A model generated the notes under the pieces. The model was not told where the DNA came from. It ran no database searches and saw only the letters and a program-made list of their open reading frames with translations. 37,705 nt of DNA from the NCBI GenBank assembly GCA_902782665.1, contig CACZOA010000095.1, forward strand, positions 1-37,705, read 5' to 3'. This document shows, piece by piece, positions 24,540 to 31,954 of the stretch (within the stretch, counting starts at the first letter, position 1; every line of letters begins with the position of its first letter). The position numbers and the translations under genes are program-made. This DNA is from an uncultured Bacteroidales bacterium. Its GTDB lineage: Bacteria; Bacteroidota; Bacteroidia; Bacteroidales; Paludibacteraceae.

Positions 24540-25676
24540 TTACAGATCGATATCGATATTGATCTCATCCTCCCAATCGCTCACCGTGATGTCGAATCCA
24601 TTTCCTTCCTCCGTCTTATTCACCTTAGGAAGATCTAACGGGTCCTTCACCTCTATAATCAAATCTATATCGTTCTCATTTGACACCCTGACCTGATTGC
24701 CCACCGGCAAATCATAAGTCATGATCGTTTCGCCGTCGACGAGCATCACATCCAAATGTAGGTACAGCTCATCTGGCTTGTACGAATATCCCTTCACCAG
24801 TCCGAATGTCTGGAATGTTGTCTCCACATATCCGGTGCTGTCTGTCACCGCTGTGCCTTTCCATCCCGTCAGCTCATGCGCTGTCATCTCCGTCAGCGCG
24901 TGCATCTGGCTGATATTATAGGACTTAGCCACACCGCTTATCACGGATCTCACAGTGTAAAGGTTCCCATATCCTTTGAAATGCACTTTCACACCCATCT
25001 TGATAATCGACGATTTCGTATAGAATATTCCGTCGGAGAATCGTGTATGAGGTGTAAACTCTCTTATAATCTTGTCTTCATCAATTATCACTCCCTCATA
25101 ACAGTCGTTGGCAAACCATATCGGCTGTTTGGTCGTGAGTGAATACTCATCTGCTCGCGTCTCGGCATTTGCTCGCGTCTGCACCGCCCATGGGGAATTC
25201 GATCGTGTCACCCATTCCGCTCGTGAAGAAGAGAACCATCGCGATACCTGTGGAATAGTCTCTATCTGTGCCGACGAGTATTTATCCATCCCACTGAATT
25301 TAAGCGACGCGTATTCCATCACCGACTGGTTGAATACAAAAAAGTTCCAATCTCCATCGTATAGTTTCAGCTCTGTACGCTCAATTTCGTTGGTCACAAC
25401 CACAACAGGATCCTGTTTGCCTGTCTGGTCATAAGCGTAAACCGACATACCTGTAGGTGCGGTGCCCTCATCGAAATCAGGCCAACGGCTTCCACTCCAA
25501 TCAACTTTGATATCCACCGGCACTAGTTCATCCCACTCATCCCACAATTGGCGTCTGTCACAAGACGTGGCGAACAAAATCAGAATAAACATCAACCAAG
25601 TAGAGACGCACGGACATGCGTGTCTTTGAGGTGAATGTTCTTGAGAGCGCGACCTATTCTTTAATAGCATCGTCAC
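24540..25676 (-). CDS. DUF5119-like fimbrial lipoprotein (probable anchor/assembly factor)
   Basis: The 378-aa protein has a lipobox (ILILFATS-C39) after an unusually long, basic N-terminus of ~25 residues. Part of that N-terminus (RHACPCVS) is encoded by a GACGC palindrome inserted in the DNA. Features DWSGSRWP, GMSVYAYD, VFNQSVMEYASLKFSGMD match DUF5119 proteins found in Bacteroidales fimbrial loci. The C-terminus FDITVSDWEDEINIDIDL resembles the C-terminal strand of the operon's fimbrillins. Three Thr-Arg dipeptides cluster at 157-174. Position just before the major fimbrillin gene suggests an Mfa2/FimB-like anchoring or length-control role, which is inference. The start overlaps the upstream gene by 23 bp; Met3 is an alternative. 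Confidence 0.75.
   Translation of the reverse strand: MTMLLKNRSRSQEHSPQRHACPCVSTWLMFILILFATSCDRRQLWDEWDELVPVDIKVDWSGSRWPDFDEGTAPTGMSVYAYDQTGKQDPVVVVTNEIERTELKLYDGDWNFFVFNQSVMEYASLKFSGMDKYSSAQIETIPQVSRWFSSSRAEWVTRSNSPWAVQTRANAETRADEYSLTTKQPIWFANDCYEGVIIDEDKIIREFTPHTRFSDGIFYTKSSIIKMGVKVHFKGYGNLYTVRSVISGVAKSYNISQMHALTEMTAHELTGWKGTAVTDSTGYVETTFQTFGLVKGYSYKPDELYLHLDVMLVDGETIMTYDLPVGNQVRVSNENDIDLIIEVKDPLDLPKVNKTEEGNGFDITVSDWEDEINIDIDL
25602..25627 (-). repeat. GACGC palindrome inside signal-peptide codons
   Basis: AGAGACGCACG and CATGCGTGTCT form an imperfect inverted repeat of the same family as the intergenic terminators, here in frame within the N-terminal codons of the DUF5119 gene. There is no adjacent U tract on the coding strand. 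Confidence 0.7.
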
Positions 25677-26985
25677 CTCCTTTCTTCACTAATTTGCTCG
25701 GTCTCTCCACTTTTCTGTGGATAAGGTAGCCAATATTAATGTCAAGTTTTGTAGGACCGATCCATGTGTAGCGACCGTCGTGCTGCCACACCAGATATTT
25801 ATTCTGCAATCTGCCCTCATAATAACTGTAGTTAGTGCGCATCATTCCTAATCCCGCTCCAAACTGCAATCTCCATCGTCTGTTTTTACCGAATCTCTTA
25901 GCGTAATGGTAAGAAATTCCTGCGTTGATACAAATCTCTCCCTGATAGCCTTTCGAATCTAATTCAAAATCATAATATCCGACGCCACCAAACAATCCTA
26001 CCGCATGACCTGTAAGCACTGGTTCGAAACGTCTGTCGCCAAGCCAATATTTGCCTTCCAGCTCCCAATACTGCAATTGGTAACACCACGAGTCATCCTT
26101 TGCCACCCACCATGGGAAAACATACGATACATTGAAACTTAATTTCTTTTTTATCGGAAACTCTATGCCAAAGTTTGGAGACAACACTGCGTCGTACATC
26201 AAGTTAGAATTGACTGCAAACATCGGTTCGTATTCTGTGACCGTCGTCTTCCTTGGTATCTTCTTTTTCTTTGGCACCGGTATCGGATCCTGTGGAGAAA
26301 GCTCATCATTAGGCTTTTTGACATGCACAAAAGACTGATCCTCCTCTTCAGGCAGAAGTTTATCCATTTGTGGGAACTTCTTTCCTTCGTTCGTTTTCTT
26401 CTTGAAATAGATCACCACATCACATCGACGCAAGACTGGGAAAAACTGTTTTGATATTCTATCCCAAGTGGCACCATTCCTGTCAATAGATTGGATTTTT
26501 GCAGGCACGTTACCACCAGACAAAATACACTGCAACACCCTCTCTTTATTTGGAATATCAGATTTTCTAACCTCCGCTGCAAGGTTCTGCCAAATCTGTG
26601 GGATAGTCACCTTTGCATCGAAATAGTTCTCGTTATATCTCGGAAGTTGGAAATATCTTTCAATAAGATGGATGGAATTGTCAAGACGTTTCCATCTCAC
26701 TCTAGAGTTAGCCTCATCAGAACCCTCTGGAGAGACACCTGCATAAACATCTACACGTGGCACATATATAGAATCCGCGCCCTGCTTCTCCTGCAATGCT
26801 CGCAACTTATTAAGCATAGCATTGTTAGTAGAATAATCAAGATCAATCGCTCCCGAGCCTACATGGAAATAAAAAGTGATTTTTGCGGAATCCACATAAT
26901 CGCTGAATCCACCATTTTTCTGAGCTATAGCAACAGCTACATTCAAAACAAGTATTACACAATATGTAATTAATTTTCTTATCAA
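25654..26985 (-). CDS. DUF3575/OmpA-like outer-membrane protein of fimbrial operon
   Basis: First gene of the operon. Signal peptide 1-21 is followed by an OmpA-like periplasmic segment (VYAGVSPEGSDEANSRVRWKRL, described by its central SPEGSDEAN motif), a Lys/Pro-rich hinge around 230-255 (PVPKKKKIPRKT), and a C-terminal DUF3575-type barrel with alternating aromatic strands (VFPWWVAKDDSWCYQLQYWE, RFEPVLTGHAVGLFGGVGYY). DUF3575 proteins commonly head Bacteroidales fimbrial loci; a role in anchoring the secretion or assembly site in the outer membrane is likely but unproven. Length 443 aa. The gene overlaps the DUF5119 gene by 23 bp. Confidence 0.78.
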   Translation of the reverse strand: MIRKLITYCVILVLNVAVAIAQKNGGFSDYVDSAKITFYFHVGSGAIDLDYSTNNAMLNKLRALQEKQGADSIYVPRVDVYAGVSPEGSDEANSRVRWKRLDNSIHLIERYFQLPRYNENYFDAKVTIPQIWQNLAAEVRKSDIPNKERVLQCILSGGNVPAKIQSIDRNGATWDRISKQFFPVLRRCDVVIYFKKKTNEGKKFPQMDKLLPEEEDQSFVHVKKPNDELSPQDPIPVPKKKKIPRKTTVTEYEPMFAVNSNLMYDAVLSPNFGIEFPIKKKLSFNVSYVFPWWVAKDDSWCYQLQYWELEGKYWLGDRRFEPVLTGHAVGLFGGVGYYDFELDSKGYQGEICINAGISYHYAKRFGKNRRWRLQFGAGLGMMRTNYSYYEGRLQNKYLVWQHDGRYTWIGPTKLDINIGYLIHRKVERPSKLVKKGGDDAIKE

Positions 26986-27007
26986 CTTTTCAATCCTAAT
27001 ATGCCAT

Positions 27008-27116
27008 CACATTCATCACCTTCAGCCGTTCATCAACACATTCATCATCTTCAGTTCATCATCGCATCAACATCTTCAAATCATCATCGCATCATCACCC
27101 TCAATTCAACATCTTC
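27008..27116 (-). repeat. Imperfect ~30-34-bp tandem repeat rich in GATGA
   Basis: The plus strand shows units built from TTCATCA(C/T)CTTCAG and CATCATCGCATCAACA in about three decayed copies. In the operon transcript this reads as purine-rich GAUGAUGA runs with many AUG triplets. A computed self-alignment would fix unit borders. Confidence 0.6.
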
Positions 27117-27279
27117 TACACAAAATAATAGCCAAATTTATATCCTATTTAACTATTTTACCTCATGACATCTGAAACAAACCAACATTACACTCAACAC
27201 AAACAGATATCACTTGCAAAGGAAATCAAAAAAAAAATACCTTATACACATACACTACATGTTTTTTAGCATTTTTACA

Positions 27280-27318
27280 ATTTTTATCTATGAAATCCAG
27301 GATTTTATAGATAAAAAT
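27280..27318. promoter_or_regulatory. 18-bp-armed inverted repeat, possible operator
   Basis: ATTTTTATCTATGAAATC, a CAG centre and GATTTTATAGATAAAAAT are reverse complements with one mismatch. It lies ~295 bp upstream of the first fimbrial gene. There is no U tract of terminator type, so a protein-binding dyad or recombination site is more likely. Confidence 0.55.
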
Positions 27319-27416
27319 CACATTCATAGATGCTTGAAACAATTATTGTTTTGATTAAAGATAGTATGCGTTCATTGCAGGCAGACACAATTATTTTATT
27401 GCACATTATTTAAACC

Positions 27417-27446
27417 AAAAAAGACGCTTTTTCAAGCGTCTTTTTT
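27417..27446 (-). terminator. Terminator of tRNA-Arg
   Basis: AAAAAAGACGCTT and AAGCGTCTTTTTT form a 13-bp stem with a 4-nt loop, 4 bp after the encoded CCA end, with a U run on the minus strand. Confidence 0.88.
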
Positions 27447-27450
27447 GAGT

Positions 27451-27527
27451 TGGTGATCGGGAAGGGATTCGAACCCTTGACCCACAGCTTAGAAGGCTGT
27501 TGCTCTATCCAGCTGAGCTACCCGACC
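27451..27527 (-). tRNA. tRNA-Arg (anticodon UCU)
   Basis: On the minus strand the acceptor arm GGTCGGG pairs with CCCGATC (one G-U), followed by A73 and an encoded CCA. The D arm GCTC...GAGC, the anticodon stem ACAGC/GCTGT with loop CTTCTAA, and the T arm AAGGG-TTCGAAT-CCCTT are all complete. Anticodon TCT reads AGA/AGG. Arg-UCU tRNAs are rare-codon isoacceptors in many genomes and frequent integration sites, but no integrase or duplicated 3' end was seen nearby. Confidence 0.97.
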
Positions 27528-27557
27528 TACCTTAACTGCTTTCTTTCAAAAGCGATG

Positions 27558-27589
27558 CAAAAGTATAAACTTTTCAAGTTAAAACCAAA
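27558..27589 (-). promoter_or_regulatory. Promoter of tRNA-Arg
   Basis: Minus strand TTTG (27586-27589), 20 nt, TACTTTTG (27558-27565), 30 bp upstream of the tRNA 5' end: a near-consensus Bacteroidetes promoter. Confidence 0.75.
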
Positions 27590-27618
27590 ATTTATACAGC
27601 TTTTTTTGAAAATTTATC

Positions 27619-27656
27619 AGAAATAGCAGAATTAGATTCATAATTCCGCTATTTCT
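27619..27656 (-). terminator. Terminator of miaB
   Basis: AGAAATAGCGGAATT pairs with AATTCTGCTATTTCT on the minus strand (15 bp, one G-U) around an 8-nt loop, 12 bp after the miaB stop. The following U tract is weak (GATAAATTTTC). Confidence 0.75.
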
Positions 27657-27668
27657 ATGCTTTATTGA

Positions 27669-29018
27669 TCAATCCACAATCTCGCCAATCAATGTGGCTG
27701 ATGTTGTCTGCAACACTTTGACGTGGACAATGTCGCCAACCTTCGCGTCTCCCTTAGGGAACACTGCCACCTTGTTCTGCTGTGTGCGTCCGAAAAGTTG
27801 GTCGGCACTTCTCTTGCTTCGGCCTTCAACCAAAACCTCGAATACTTTACCAAGGTCTCTTTCATTGCTGATTGCAGACAGACGTGTTTGATTTTCAATA
27901 ATTTCGTTCAAACGACGTATCTTTACCTCCTCTGAGATATTATCTGGTAAAAATTTCGATGCATACGTGCCAGGGCGCTCAGAATACTTAAACATGAACG
28001 CTGAATCAAACACCACCTCATTCATCAATGACAGAGTCTGCTGGTGATCCTCTTCCGTCTCACCATGGAATCCGCAGAAAATATCTGTTGTGATTCCGCA
28101 ATCCGGAATTATACGGCGTATAGCGGCGATTCGTTCCAAAAACCATTCACGCGTGTATTTTCTGTTCATCGCCTTTAGCACAGCTGAACTTCCGCTCTGC
28201 ACCGCAAGATGTATATGTTTGCACACATTATCCCACTTGGCAATCGCATAAAGGATATCATCTGTCATATCCTTAGGATGCGACGTAGTGAAACGGATAC
28301 GCATGTTTGGGAATTTCTCCGCGATGATCTCAAGCAACTGGGCAAAAGTAGTGACATTCTCATTCTCGTCGACGAAACGATAAGAATTGACATTCTGGCC
28401 CAACAACACTACCTCTTTGAATCCTTTTTCACTAAGATCCCTCACTTCATTCAAGATACTGTCTACAGCACGGCTTCTCTCTCGTCCACGAGTGTATGGC
28501 ACGATACAGTAAGAGCAGAAATTGTTGCAGCCTCGCATAATAGACACATATCCGGAAATGCGGTTATGGCCAAGTCTTGCCGGGATGACGTTGCGATAAG
28601 TCTCCGTAGTGGAAAGATTCACATTGATCGCTTTTTCTCCCGCCTCCACACTCGAGATCAAGTTTGGCAGATCAAGATACGAATCTGGTCCGCACACAAG
28701 GTCAACGACACCTGTCTGAAGCAGTTCCTCCTTCATTCTCTCAGCCATACAGCCGATAATACCAATGATTAGCGGACGCTTGGCATCACGCTTCAACGAC
28801 TGGAAATACTGAATACGGGAATGAATCTTCTGCTCCGCATTGTCGCGGATCGAGCAAGTGTTGGCAAAAATAGCGTCTGCCTCCTTCAAATCCTCAGTGA
28901 TTTCATAACCCACCGTCTGCATGATCGCAGCCACAACTTCTGTGTCTGCCACGTTCATCTGACAGCCATAAGTCTCAATAAAAAGTTTTTTTGTCGCAGA
29001 TTTAGAGTCTGTTTTCAT
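27669..29018 (-). CDS. miaB: tRNA-2-methylthio-N6-dimethylallyladenosine synthase
   Basis: MiaB is a radical-SAM methylthiotransferase that converts i6A37 to ms2i6A37 in tRNAs reading UNN codons. The 449-aa protein shows the N-terminal UPF0004 cysteines C19 (TYGCQMN), C55 (NTCSIRDNAE) and C90 (IIGCMAERM) that hold the auxiliary cluster, the radical-SAM CxxxCxxC at C164/C168/C171 (GCNNFCSYC), and a C-terminal TRAM RNA-binding domain. The NTCSIRDNAEQK signature separates MiaB from RimO and MtaB. Its promoter overlaps that of the divergent PASTA gene. Confidence 0.96.
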   Translation of the reverse strand: MKTDSKSATKKLFIETYGCQMNVADTEVVAAIMQTVGYEITEDLKEADAIFANTCSIRDNAEQKIHSRIQYFQSLKRDAKRPLIIGIIGCMAERMKEELLQTGVVDLVCGPDSYLDLPNLISSVEAGEKAINVNLSTTETYRNVIPARLGHNRISGYVSIMRGCNNFCSYCIVPYTRGRERSRAVDSILNEVRDLSEKGFKEVVLLGQNVNSYRFVDENENVTTFAQLLEIIAEKFPNMRIRFTTSHPKDMTDDILYAIAKWDNVCKHIHLAVQSGSSAVLKAMNRKYTREWFLERIAAIRRIIPDCGITTDIFCGFHGETEEDHQQTLSLMNEVVFDSAFMFKYSERPGTYASKFLPDNISEEVKIRRLNEIIENQTRLSAISNERDLGKVFEVLVEGRSKRSADQLFGRTQQNKVAVFPKGDAKVGDIVHVKVLQTTSATLIGEIVD

Positions 29019-29037
29019 CTTTTATATATTAAAATTG

Positions 29038-29068
29038 TTGCAAAGATACTCATCTTCATTTATTTTTG
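29038..29068 (+). promoter_or_regulatory. Promoter of the PASTA gene
   Basis: TTGC (29038-29041), 19 nt, TATTTTTG (29061-29068), 39 bp before ATG 29108. Confidence 0.65.
29041..29048 (-). promoter_or_regulatory. Candidate -7 box for miaB
   Basis: The minus strand reads TATCTTTG, 22 bp before ATG 29018. The box lies within the divergent PASTA promoter. Confidence 0.5.
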
Positions 29069-29107
29069 TAATTCATATAGAAGAATTTAGAAGAAATAGA
29101 TTTTCAA

Positions 29108-30004
29108 ATGAGCGCAGAAACAGAATCAAAGTCGACATCGACTAAGAAAAACAAAGAGCCATTTTTCAAAAGATTCGTCAAAAATCCTTTGGTGATCAGC
29201 ATACTTGCATGCATTGTGATTGTTTTTATCGGATTTGCATGGATATCAAGCTGGCTTAACAGCTATACCAACCATGGTATAGAGATAGAGACTCCCGACC
29301 TAAACGGTATGACAGAAAAAGAAGGTGGTGAGATCCTTGCCCTTCGTGGATTAACATATGAGGTCATAGATTCCATGTATGTCAACGGAATGAAGCCTGG
29401 AGCTATCGTCGACCAGGTGCCAAAGGCTGGAGCGAAAGTGAAAGAAGGACGCAAAATCTACGTCAAGATACAGGCATACAGTGCAAAGAAAGTGTCACTT
29501 CCAGAAGTACGTGAAGGTTCAGCTCGTCAGGCAGAAAATCTGTTGGCAAGCGTAGGATTGAAAGTCAACAATTTGGAATATGTACCGTCGGAGCAGAGCG
29601 GAAACGTGATCGAGGTGAAATACCACGACCAGATCATCCTTCCAAACACAAAACTGATAGAGGGATCTGCTGTGACTTTGGTTATCGGACGCGGTCTGTC
29701 TAACGAAGAGGTACAAGTGACAAGCTTCCGTGGACTTACTCTTGATAGAGCAAGAAACGAAGCTCATGAGAAAGATTTGAATATTGGTTCTATCAATTAC
29801 GACAACGGCATATCAGATCAAGACAAGGACAAAGCCATCGTCTACAAACAGACTCCTGTGACAGGCAAGACAGTTCCTGCAGGCACTCGCGTCGATCTAT
29901 ATCTGACAATAGACAAGACAAAGATGGAGGAGCCAGAAGAGATCTTCAAAAATGATGCTGTCCAGGATTCTGTGCCAGACAGTGATGACGGACTTTGGAA
30001 TTAA
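29108..30004 (+). CDS. Membrane-anchored PASTA-domain protein
   Basis: The 298-aa protein has a short basic cytoplasmic tail, one membrane helix (~30-52, VISILACIVIVFIGFAWI) and three PASTA repeats outside: ~58-125 (TPDLNGMTEKEG ... DQVPKAGAKVKEG), ~130-200 (LPEVREGSARQA) and ~203-275 (FRGLTLDRAR ... QTPVTGKTVPAG). PASTA domains bind peptidoglycan fragments or beta-lactams, here without the kinase domain of Firmicutes PknB-type proteins. In Bacteroidetes this gene is commonly followed by an rluD-type gene; here a toxin-antitoxin pair separates them. It probably works in envelope or cell-wall sensing in the periplasm. Confidence 0.88.
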   Translation: MSAETESKSTSTKKNKEPFFKRFVKNPLVISILACIVIVFIGFAWISSWLNSYTNHGIEIETPDLNGMTEKEGGEILALRGLTYEVIDSMYVNGMKPGAIVDQVPKAGAKVKEGRKIYVKIQAYSAKKVSLPEVREGSARQAENLLASVGLKVNNLEYVPSEQSGNVIEVKYHDQIILPNTKLIEGSAVTLVIGRGLSNEEVQVTSFRGLTLDRARNEAHEKDLNIGSINYDNGISDQDKDKAIVYKQTPVTGKTVPAGTRVDLYLTIDKTKMEEPEEIFKNDAVQDSVPDSDDGLWN

Positions 30005-30082
30005 TCTGAGTTTTGCATTTTTCTCAAACAACCCTGCAAAAACAGGATTTTTCAACAGTCATTAACAAAAAATATTAACATT

Positions 30083-30334
30083 ATGGAAACAACAGCGATA
30101 GAACACTTGTGGGGATATATTAAATCATTGAGCACAGACAACAAAAAATGGTTGTCTGAGAAATTAATCAATGACATAAAGTCTGAAGATGAGAGAAAAA
30201 AAGCAGAACCTACAAACAAAGGCAAACGAAAAATAGAAGTATCCCCAGAAATACTCAAATACATGGGTATTGCAGGGAAAGATATTGATTATGACGCAAT
30301 GATGGAAGAAAAAGCTAAAGGAAAAGCATTGTGA
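30083..30334 (+). CDS. Putative antitoxin of a PIN-toxin pair
   Basis: This small 83-aa charged protein (Lys and Glu rich) has a helical N-terminus (STDNKKWLSEKLINDIKSE) and a C-terminal tail (VSPEILKYMGIAGKDIDYDAMMEEK) of the kind that wraps the toxin. I do not recognise a named DNA-binding domain. The assignment as antitoxin rests on its position: it ends 2 bp before the PIN gene's ATG, and the two are clearly co-translated. No consensus promoter is obvious in the 78-bp gap from the PASTA gene. Confidence 0.7.
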   Translation: METTAIEHLWGYIKSLSTDNKKWLSEKLINDIKSEDERKKAEPTNKGKRKIEVSPEILKYMGIAGKDIDYDAMMEEKAKGKAL

Positions 30335-30336
30335 TC

Positions 30337-30753
30337 ATGAAAGTATTTCTAGATACAAATATCCTTGTCGATTACGTGGAAGACAGGAATGTTTTTTCAA
30401 AATATGCCTCTATCATTTTCCAATTATCCCTTATGGGAGAAATTGAACTGTATGCCATTGACATTTCATTTTTAAACGTGGCATATATTTTAAGAAAAAA
30501 GTCATCGGAGATTCTTTATGACGCTTTAGGCATTCTATTACAAAGAATTAATGTCTTAAGCGTAACAAGATTTGATTTGGAAAATGCAATAAATGCCAAG
30601 CACAATGATTTTGAAGATTGCGTACAATTCTATTCCGCTCTATCTGGAGACATGGATTGTATAATCACCCGCAATAAAAAAGATTTTGAAAATTCTGATA
30701 TTCCAGTTTATACTTCTAGTGAATTTCTAGATTTGTTGAATATCGAATACTAA
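30337..30753 (+). CDS. PIN-domain ribonuclease toxin (VapC-like)
   Basis: The 138-aa protein matches the PIN fold: FLDTNILVDY (D6) at the start, NDFEDCVQFYSA (D91, E93, D94) in the middle and IITRNKKDF (D116) near the end give the acidic metal-binding site of VapC-type endoribonucleases, which cleave tRNA or rRNA when freed from antitoxin. I chose ATG 30337; the GTG at 30331 overlaps the antitoxin stop. It ends 9 bp before the rluD-type gene, so it may be read through from the PASTA operon. Confidence 0.85.
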   Translation: MKVFLDTNILVDYVEDRNVFSKYASIIFQLSLMGEIELYAIDISFLNVAYILRKKSSEILYDALGILLQRINVLSVTRFDLENAINAKHNDFEDCVQFYSALSGDMDCIITRNKKDFENSDIPVYTSSEFLDLLNIEY

Positions 30754-30762
30754 ATAATAGCA

Positions 30763-31842
30763 ATGCAAGACGAAAACGAAGATATAGAGATTTTCAAAGA
30801 CGGCGAAGCTCCAGAGGCTGAGCTTGGCAATGACGGTCAACTTCACGAACATTTCCGATTCAGTGTGCCAGAAGGCAAGAAATTGGTACGCATCGACAAA
30901 TTCCTTGTCGGTGTGATGCCTCATGTGAGCCGCAACCGTATACAGATGGCGGCGGATTGCCAAACTATCCTGGCCAACGGCAAACCGGTAAAGTCGAGCT
31001 ACAAAGTGAAGCCGAACGACGAGATTTCCGTCATGCTGTCGTACCCGCCATCGGATTTCACAATAATTCCCCAGGATATTCCAATCAATATCGTCTACGA
31101 GGATAAGGATGTTGTGCTTGTAAACAAGGCGGCAGGTATGGTGGTGCATCCAGGATTCGGCAATTTCCAAGGGACATTGCTAAACGCTTTGGCATGGCAT
31201 CTGAAGGATGACCCAGACTACGACACCACAGATCCACGACTTGGACTCGTGCACCGTATAGACAAAGACACATCCGGATTGCTTATAATAGCCAAGAATG
31301 ACGACGCGAAAAGTGATCTCGGCAAGCAATTCTTCAACAAGACCACCCGTCGACGCTACAACGCTCTTGTATGGGGAAATGTGGAGAAAGACGAGGGGAC
31401 AATCGACGCTGATATAGCACGTGACCCTAAAGACAGAATGCTCTTCACTACGTTTCCAAACGGAGAAAATCCGTCTGCCAAACATGCAGTGACACATTAC
31501 AAAGTGTTGGAAAGGTTCGGTTATGTCACATTGGTGGAGTGTATTCTTGAGACTGGACGCACACATCAGATACGTGTGCACATGAAACATATCGGCCACA
31601 CTCTGTTTGCCGACGAAAGGTATGGAGGAATGGAGATACTGCGTGGAGAACGCACGTCCAGCTACCGTAAGTTTGTAAGCAACTGTTTTGCTATTTGTCC
31701 ACGTCAAGCGCTACATGCCAAGACACTCGGATTCCGTCATCCACGCACAGGTGAAGAGATGGATTTCGACTCTTCTATTCCTAGCGATATGAAGGCGTTG
31801 CTCGACAAGTGGAGAAATTTCTATCAGAATCACGTCTATTAA
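30763..31842 (+). CDS. rluD: RluD-type 23S rRNA/tRNA pseudouridine synthase
   Basis: The 359-aa RluA-family enzyme has an N-terminal S4 RNA-binding domain (~40-95, RIDKFLVGVMPHVSRNRIQ) and a catalytic domain with HRIDKDTSG (catalytic D167), followed by GRTHQIRVHMKHIGHTLFADERYGG near 265-290. RluD makes pseudouridines in helix 69 of 23S rRNA. The family has several members with other targets, so the exact substrate is inferred from length, S4 domain and gene neighbourhood. It is transcribed after the PASTA and toxin-antitoxin genes and ends at a strong bidirectional terminator. Confidence 0.87.
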   Translation: MQDENEDIEIFKDGEAPEAELGNDGQLHEHFRFSVPEGKKLVRIDKFLVGVMPHVSRNRIQMAADCQTILANGKPVKSSYKVKPNDEISVMLSYPPSDFTIIPQDIPINIVYEDKDVVLVNKAAGMVVHPGFGNFQGTLLNALAWHLKDDPDYDTTDPRLGLVHRIDKDTSGLLIIAKNDDAKSDLGKQFFNKTTRRRYNALVWGNVEKDEGTIDADIARDPKDRMLFTTFPNGENPSAKHAVTHYKVLERFGYVTLVECILETGRTHQIRVHMKHIGHTLFADERYGGMEILRGERTSSYRKFVSNCFAICPRQALHAKTLGFRHPRTGEEMDFDSSIPSDMKALLDKWRNFYQNHVY

Positions 31843-31903
31843 TCAAACCCTTTTATTTGAATTAAACCTGCTTATAAGTTTGCAGCAACATAAATCAAGA
31901 CAC

Positions 31904-31939
31904 AAAAAAACGCAGACACCTAAGTGCCTGCGTTTTTTT
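31904..31939. terminator. Bidirectional terminator between rluD and lipoprotein gene
   Basis: Seven A, CGCAG, CAC, a 4-nt loop, GTG, CTGCG and eight T form a stem with one internal mismatch between convergent genes. Confidence 0.88.
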
Positions 31940-31954
31940 TAACTCTCTTTCTAA

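Larger units (their letters stand above)
26986..27450 (-). promoter_or_regulatory. Leader and control region of the fimbrial operon
   Basis: This 465-bp region holds no gene. From the operon outward it contains a GATGA-rich imperfect tandem repeat (27008-27116), a candidate -7 box TAAATTTG on the minus strand (27133-27140, no good -33), an 18-bp-armed dyad (27280-27318), a small palindrome (27337-27351) and the tRNA terminator (27417-27446). A promoter at 27133 would give a leader of about 140 nt. Confidence 0.5.

Noticed and set aside
27008-27116. CRISPR-like array
   Set aside because: Units are short, decayed and lack unique spacers; no cas genes are present.
27280-27318. Dyad read as a transcription terminator
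   Set aside because: The stem is AT-rich and no gene ends next to it on either strand; it lies upstream of the fimbrial operon, so an operator-like role fits better.
26986-27450. Invertible promoter of the fimbrial operon
   Set aside because: A switch needs two separated inverted repeats around the promoter; only an adjacent dyad is visible and no invertase gene is in the window.
28209-28772. Plus-strand open frame of 187 aa inside miaB
   Set aside because: It is antisense to the radical-SAM domain of a fully convincing gene and shows no protein-like features.
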